A DNA stretch of 64,000 nucleotides, from positions 2,240,179 through 2,304,178 of the forward strand of contig KN832555.1 of NCBI GenBank assembly GCA_000827205.1, in the 5' to 3' direction. Below are positions 57,338-64,000 of the stretch, piece after piece; within the stretch, counting starts at the first letter, position 1, and each line of letters starts with the position of its first letter. This DNA is from Plicaturopsis crispa FD-325 SS-3 (lineage: Eukaryota; Basidiomycota; Agaricomycetes; Amylocorticiales; Amylocorticiaceae). The translations under genes were made by a program, and so were the position numbers. Below the pieces are notes generated by a model that did no database searches, was not told the DNA's origin, and saw nothing but the letters and a program-made list of their open reading frames with translations.

Positions 57338-60300
57338 ATGGAGCCTCAATTGGGGGCAGCGAGTCAAGCTTTGGACCCGAGAAATGCCGGTCCTAGTGCC
57401 CGGCACCCCCTCGTATCCCTAGTATCAGCTTGCTTCTGGGTCATACGTTCGTACTTGCTTGCATATAGCGCTTGTCAGACCGACTTACGACCTCGAGTAG
57501 TATGGCTACTCTCATGGGTCAAAATGCTCATTGCTTTCGCGACCATCACGATTCCTACCTCGATCTATGCGGTTCTCTCATATTCTATGACTTTGACGGT
57601 ACGAACGTTATATTCCATGCATGCTGCACTCTTGACGCTTGTGATGTTCAGTTGAACTTCTGGTCTTTTGCTGTGATGTTTGTGCTCTCCGCGATCGCTC
57701 TCAACTACTGGATCCGTTTCAAGTACCTCAATACGTACACTCAACTGAAGGAACCACCACTTGTCAAACCTGACGCGAACGAGCTTCACCCGGATGTCAA
57801 TACCACGGACCCTCCACCAGCCTTCCATAACTATCTCGACGACTTCTTGCAAGCCATTCGAGTGTTTGGCTTTCTCGAGAAACCCGTACGCAGAGAACAA
57901 TCTATAGCAAACACGTCTGCTGATTTGGCTGTAGGTCTTCCATGAACTTGCCAGGCATTTGCAGACTCGCCGGCTCATAGCCGGAGATAGCATGTCCTTG
58001 GACCAGGACAAGAGCTTCTATTGCGTGGTAGATGGTATGGTACAAGTGTACGCCAAAAGCGGACAGTCTACTGCAGGCCTGACCGGGTCGTGGGACGACG
58101 AGGATATGAATGGCTACCAGCTCTTAAATGAAGTTGGTAGCGGCGGAACTCTTTCCAGCCTTTTCACGATCCTCAGCCTCTTTACGGAGGACGTCAAAAT
58201 CAGCTGGCAGGACGGCGAATCAGACGCGCCTTCGGAAGCGGACGGCATCACCATGCCTAGTTCACGAGGTCGTACGCGCAGGGCTAATTCCGATGTTTCC
58301 CAATTTAATCTCGGCGGTAAACCTCCTCTTAGTAGACGGTCGTCTGTTTCGTCTTCGGCATCCACGGTACACGGGGGAGGCGTGACTTCGCCGGGACCTG
58401 GACCGCGTTCACCAGCTCTTTCTGACAGTTTCGAGGAACCGACCACGCCTGTTCAGGGCTTTTCCTCGGGCACGCGTACGAGCTCGACCCCCAATACCCC
58501 CTTGCATCACGGAACTGTAGCCCGAGCTACGGAGGATACTACATTGGCCGTCATACCTGCAGAGGCTTTTCGACGTTTGACCAAGAAGTTTCCGAAGGCG
58601 ACTGGGCATATCGTGCAAGGCAAGTATTGCCACCTTCGCGGGTATCACTGCTTCTAACAAGACTCGTGCGTACAGTTATTTTGACGCGCTTTTCGAGGGT
58701 CACGTTCAGCGCTGCCCACAAATATCTGGGCCTCACCACAGAAGTTCTTCGTACCGAAAAGGCCATCAACGACATTGCATGTCATCCTTTGCCTGCGTCA
58801 TTCTACGAGGGTGGTGGATTGCAATATCTTCGACAGCGCTTCGACAGTGGCACTGTTAACGAACCTGAGGTCCCTGTCGAAAAGGATTACTTCAACTATA
58901 ACTCTTCTCCTTCTCATAGCAAGCAAAAATTACCCGGCCCTCAGCTATCAGCCAAAGCTGCACTATCGGAAAGTCCAGCCCCGCTGCGGTCATCGCCCTT
59001 CCGATTGGGATCGCGCACTATGGTTCAGGCAGGTGATCTCCATAGCACCGCTGGCCAGATGAGCGAGGTCTACCGACCCCTTGCGCGGTCATTCAGCATC
59101 ATCAATACACCGCACGTTACTCGAATGGTATCGTTTAATGCAAACCAGGATCCGATTGCAGAAGGAAAACGGCGACAAAATTCTGGTGAGGACTTTGACC
59201 TTCGCGAGGAGGTCATGTCGTGTATCGCAAAGTCCATTGGCCTTTTGCAACCACCGATGAGCGAAGCTGAATCGATCGAAACATCTCCCGTATTCACTCC
59301 TTCCGACCCCGGTGGCCGTTCGCGAAAAGGATCCTTCGACTCCTCCTTTAGCTCTCTTTCGCTGCTTGACATAGGGGATGACACGTCGAGTATGACAGGA
59401 GGTTCGTCGTCTATTCTTACCAGTGGAGATTTAGCGGGTGTCGACAACGAAGTCGAGATCCTTTTCTTCGCTGCGGGATCTACCCTTGCAAAAGCTGAAG
59501 AGCGAAATACCGGTACGTCTTAGTGGTAGCGACATGTACATCTGTTCTGATCTGGTGTCGTTCCAGGTCTATTCTACGTGATTGAAGGTTTCCTCGACAT
59601 TCTGTTACCGATCAACGACAGTCCCAATCGGCCATCGGCGGATACGAAGGCTAGCGCAGGTGACTCCGATCCCTGGCATCTACCTGGTCCAAAGTCAGAG
59701 AAAGACCAACGTCACAAGCTCCTCTTCACGGTGAAACCTGGTGGCATCGCTGGCTATCTGGGTAAGTATAGTCTCTCATACCTTTGTGTGCACTCGTTTA
59801 ACTGGACTGTCTACACCAGCTTCCCTTTGCAGCACCGCTTCCTATGTCGACATCAAGGCGAAGACAGATACATATGTTGGATTTCTGCCATCTCACGCTT
59901 TGGACCGACTGTTAGAAAAGCGGCCCATTGTACTATTGACACTCGCTAAACGTCTGATATCACTGCTATCACCTCTTGGTTCGTCTTTGTATCCGCTCTT
60001 TTGTATCCTTTTGGTCTAACTTCTGGTCGCACGGTCTCCACAGTACTGCAAATCGATGCGTCTCTTGACTGGATGCACGTCACGGCCGGACAAGTCCTGT
60101 GGCGGCCCCAAGACGTTAGCGATAGTTTCTATATTGTCATTAATGGGCGCTTGCGAGCCATCACCGAAAAGGAGGTCGGTGGTGTGACGATAGTCGGAGA
60201 GTACGGTCAGGGCGACACAGTCGGTGAACTGGATGTTATCACTAGCTCGCCCCGCAGAAATACGGTGCATGCTATCCGTGACACGGAACTCATTCGCATG

Positions 60301-62861
60301 CCTCAGACGCTCTTCAATGCCATCTCCGCTCGGTGAATATTTCGTTTGTATTTCAATACCTGTATCTTGCGACTGACACTCTTTAGAAATCCTCAAACAA
60401 CTGCCCAGTACGTGTCTTGAAGGTAGCATCTTACCCCAGTGACAAACTTATTTTTCTCCCAGGCTCCTGCGCATGATTGCCTCTCGTGTACGAGATGAAG
60501 TCAACTCTGCGGACATCACTCAATCCTGGTCAAACTCCTCAGAGCTCGGTCGGAATAACACTAATCTCAAGACGGTAGCCGTTCTACCAGTTTCGCGCAA
60601 TGTTCCTGTGGATGGCTTTGCCAGAAAATTGGCGGCGGCATTGGAAAGCATCGGCGCGGCGACGTCGTATCTCAACCAGGCCTCGATATCTAGTCATCTC
60701 GGACGTCATGCCTTTTCGCGGATGGGGAAGTTGAAGGCTGCAGGATGGCTGGCGGACCAGGAGCAGAGATATCGGACCGTCCTATACGTCGCCGACTCTC
60801 CGGTCAGCAACTCGTGGACTCAGACTTGCATTCGCCAGGTCAGACCACTCCGGTTTTCGAGATTTTGCTTACTGATGTCTCGTATACTTAGGCCGATTAT
60901 GTGATGGTCGTGGGCATTGCCCAAGGAGACCCTAACATCGGAGAATACGAACGGCTGCTTCTGTCTATGAAGACCACCGCGAGGAAGGAGCTGATTCTCT
61001 TGCACCCTGATCGCTCTGTTGTACCCGGATCAACGCGTGAATGGTTAAAGGTCAGTCATCCTTCCGAAGTTTGTCAGTTATTGTCACCAATCGTGAACAG
61101 AACCGACCTTGGGTCCATCAACACTTGCACGTTGAACTTCCGGTGAGTTTATTTCTCACTTTTACCTCTGGACCAATATATCTAAGGTCAATCCTCAAGG
61201 GTTTGGTAATGTCCGTCCCAAAACCTATGCAATCGTCCCAGGACCCCGGTGCAGTCGCTGCCCTAAAGAATCTCAAAGACAAAGTACAAAGTGGCCTCCA
61301 AAAATACCGTGGTGGCCACGCTAACATCCAGCCACAACGTGGACCGAACATCAATGATTTCTCTCGATTGGCCAGACGAATATGTGGAAAATCCATTGGC
61401 GTTGTTCTCGGGGGTGGTGGTGCTCGTGGCATTTCGCATCTCGTGAGTGCCATACGAAGTTTGCTATCGGCGCTTCCATGCTTACAAGCCATAGGGTGTC
61501 ATTCGAGCGATGGAGGAGTATGGTATCCCGATCGACCACATTGGCGGTATGTACGACGCGTAAGCATATTTCAATCATATCCTGACTGTATATTCTCAGG
61601 TACCAGCATCGGTGCATTCGTTGGTGGTCTGTACGCCCGGGAAGGGGATATCATATCAAGCGCTGGACGGGCAAAGCAATTCAGTAGTCGGATGAGCAAT
61701 ATCTGGCGCATGCTGTCTGATGTAACCTATCCGATTGTTGCGTACACCACGGTTAGTCTTGCGTGTTTCTTTCTTGCACGGGATCTCATTCTTACTCTTT
61801 ATATGCAGGGACATGAGTTCAATCGCTCGATATACAAGGTAGGCTACACTATCATTCCCCCCAGCCACGTATGCTAAATTATCTGTGCAGGCCTTTTACG
61901 ACCTTCATATCGAGGACATGTGGCTTCCGTACTTCTGCAACACTACCAACATTAATACCTCTACCATGGATATTCACGAAACTGGATATGCGTGGCGATT
62001 TATCCGTTAGTTTTAGGTTGAGGAGACCAGTTACCGTGTCATCTGACGCCGGCATTTTTGTAGGTGCATCGATGACACTAGTCGGTCTTCTTCCCCCGCT
62101 ATGTGACAACGGGAACATGCTCGTTGATGGTGGCTACGGTGAGATTCGTATACCTTACGTGAGGGTTTCCGTTCTGACATAGATTACGCCCACAGTTGAC
62201 AATCTACCAGTAAGATACTCCTCGGCGCATGGCGTTTCATGTATACTAAAAGAGTTCACAGGTATCGGCCATGTTCTCTATGGGTGCTAGCGCGGTGTTC
62301 GCTTGTGACGTCGGCTCAGTAGGTGCACTGAACCCCTCGGTGACGTCGTACTAATCTTCACCAGGTCGATGACAACTCACCACGCAACTTTGGGGACCAT
62401 GTGTCCGGATGGTGGCTTCTGTTAAACAGATGGAATCCGTTTACGAACATCAAGAACGTCCCCGCGATCACTGAGCTCCAGAGTCGACTGGCATAGTAGG
62501 TCATTCCCAGTTTCCTGAGGACTGCGACTAAAAATTGTCTCTCTACTACAGTGTTTCGAGTGTCAAGACGCTTGAGGATGCGAAGGTTGCTCGAGGCTGT
62601 CTATACATGCAAATGCCTGTCCAGGAGGTGCGTTGCATCGTTGATGATTCCTGTAGTTCATCCGCTCATTCCATGCCACAGTACGGAACTCTCCAATTCG
62701 GCAAGTTCGAAGAGATCCAGGAGAAGGGTTACCTTGCTGCACTGAACATCCTGGAGAAATGGGATGAGGAGGGACGCTTGCCATCCGCGTATATCGACGG
62801 AAAGGAGAACACGAGCAAGGGAAAGAAGAAGGGCCGAAGCGCCAGGCGAAATTCGATCTGA
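57338..62861 (+). CDS. NTE1: Lysophospholipase NTE1 (neuropathy target esterase)
   Basis: About 1,480 residues, close to fungal NTE1. The ATG at 57338 gives [18 protein letters not shown], with N-terminal membrane helices ([35 protein letters not shown]). Cyclic-nucleotide-binding-like domains follow: [15 protein letters not shown] near residue 180, [14 protein letters not shown] near 640, and [17 protein letters not shown] with [12 protein letters not shown] near 860. A long Ser/Pro-rich linker separates the first two. The patatin domain has the oxyanion loop [15 protein letters not shown], nucleophile elbow [16 protein letters not shown] (both across introns) and the catalytic dyad Asp in MLVDGGYVDNLPV. 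The C-terminus is Lys/Arg/Ser-rich. NTE1 deacylates phosphatidylcholine to glycerophosphocholine in the ER membrane. Around 18 introns; no damage seen. Confidence 0.95.
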
Positions 62862-64000
62862 CCTCATCCGACCGTCGTGTCTGTATCTTATAGCAACTTA
62901 CTGATTCCTAGCCATATGTATAACACCAATTCATTCATCCTCAGTAGGGAGGGGGTATCTCCCGCTGGCGACTCGACTAGAATTCCGGCAAGTCCTCGCA
63001 GTACCCAAGCCTCTCGTTACTGTATAAACCGCGCAGCAACGGCTCTGCTACCGTACGTGCTCCGTTTACATGTTCGGTGTTTGCTGATGCCGCCTTGGGA
63101 CGCTCTCACCCTTTGTGCTCCTGTTCAGCCATCCTGGTCTTTGTCCACGTGGGGCCGCGGGCCTGTTTTCTGCTCTACTGTGTGGCGACATGATGTTTTC
63201 TAGCCTCTCGCAGAGACATATCAATATGTCTACCCGAGCCACCGCTCTTCCCTGCAAGCAGGCAGAAGTTGCCGTGTGCTAGCGGGAAGTGTGCTCTTGG
63301 CTCTATGATGTGGCACGATGCTTACGAGTTTTGTTGGCAGGTTTATCTTGTGCCATGATGTCCCGCCATGTCGTCGGCGGGCCCGAGTTGGAATGTTTTC
63401 ATTTTTCTCGTGAGTGCTCCGGCGCCTTTTCCCTGTCAGAATGACGCCCTGGTGTGCTCCCTGCAGTACGGATGCACCCTCTGCGCGCCCGCCGCATCCA
63501 TCGCATTGCTCCCCACGTGAAACGGCATTTTTTTTCACGGCTTGAGGGCTCATCAGTGGCGCTAGTGAATTGCAAGTGTCAAAAGGGCGGAATCAGGTCC
63601 CCAGGAAGCTCCCGGTGCGCTACTCGCAGTTTTTATCATGTTGTGGGAGTTGTTCGGGGAAATGCGAGGGCTGATATGGGTGCTCGTTTATAGCGTTCAC
63701 TCTCGTTTATTGACCGTGACGCGACGCGTTTGTACGAGGACCCCGGAGGGGTTTCAACTCAGCGAGGCCGTGTAAATTAAAAAGTCGTGCTCTCGTCCTG
63801 TTTTCTATACGCTGCAAGACCGCAAGCCATCCTGTTCAGGAATACTGCAGCGACTATAGCCTCAGCTAAGGGCGTCGACAGCTAGCTGCTAATTTGAGAC
63901 TCCTGCACACCGTCTCCACGTCGGTTCGAGGATCCTCACTTATCTTCGATAACAAACTCGTGCCACGAGTCTCGGACGGTACCCCGGACTCTTGAAATTA
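62862..64000. other. Right-end intergenic region, no gene seen
   Basis: 1.14 kb after NTE1. Only short frames with no domain are present. A gene beyond the window edge may have its promoter here. Confidence 0.55.

Noticed and set aside
1-64000. Transposons, LTR elements and CRISPR arrays
   Set aside because: No transposase, reverse transcriptase or integrase motifs, no long terminal repeats and no regularly spaced repeats were noticed by eye; very old fragments could be missed.

Overview
This window comes from the nuclear genome of a filamentous basidiomycete, most likely an Agaricomycete (mushroom or polypore type). Nearly every gene is broken by many short GT-AG introns of about 50-70 bases, spacing is tight, and the set is fungal: a PDR-type ABC transporter, a division-1 chitin synthase, NTE1, fungal-style COQ1 and calnexin. 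The species cannot be named from the sequence. I count 20 protein-coding genes that I can support, one weaker small candidate, no RNA genes, no CRISPR and no recognisable transposon.

Layout, left to right. 0.8-2.1 kb: a disordered acidic/basic nuclear-looking protein. 2.4-9.2 kb: DOP1 (endosome/Golgi traffic). 9.9-11.2 kb (-): a nucleobindin/Ssp120-like EF-hand secretory protein, divergent from 12.0-18.2 kb: a PDR/ABCG full-size transporter. 19.0-19.6 kb (-): prefoldin subunit 1, divergent from 19.9-23.6 kb: the U5 snRNP GTPase SNU114. 23.9-25.9 kb: calnexin. 26.2-27.8 kb (-): polyprenyl diphosphate synthase COQ1. 28.2-28.8 kb (-): a LAMTOR2-like roadblock protein. 29.2-30.0 kb: a small degenerate kinase. 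30.8-32.0 kb: casein kinase I copy A. 33.3-36.6 kb: coatomer gamma (SEC21). 36.9-38.7 kb: pantothenate kinase. 39.6-41.4 kb: a protein with three homeodomains. 42.1-43.1 kb: a PhzF-family protein. 44.4-44.6 kb: a small charged protein. 45.6-48.9 kb: a secreted acid-sphingomyelinase-like phosphodiesterase. 50.3-51.4 kb (-): casein kinase I copy B. 53.1-56.9 kb: chitin synthase. 57.3-62.9 kb: NTE1 lysophospholipase.

Most of these are conserved single-copy housekeeping genes. Several act in the secretory pathway or on membrane lipid (DOP1, SEC21, calnexin, Ssp120-like, chitin synthase, NTE1, COQ1), but I see no operon-like logic beyond shared divergent promoters. The items most worth a second look are: the triple-homeodomain protein, whose three homeoboxes each carry a phase-2 intron at the same codon; a pseudokinase lacking both catalytic aspartates; two casein kinase I copies 19 kb apart that still share intron sequence; a PhzF-like protein with Met where the family's catalytic Glu is expected; an ACGTGG inverted repeat before calnexin; and several clean inverted or direct repeats in promoters.
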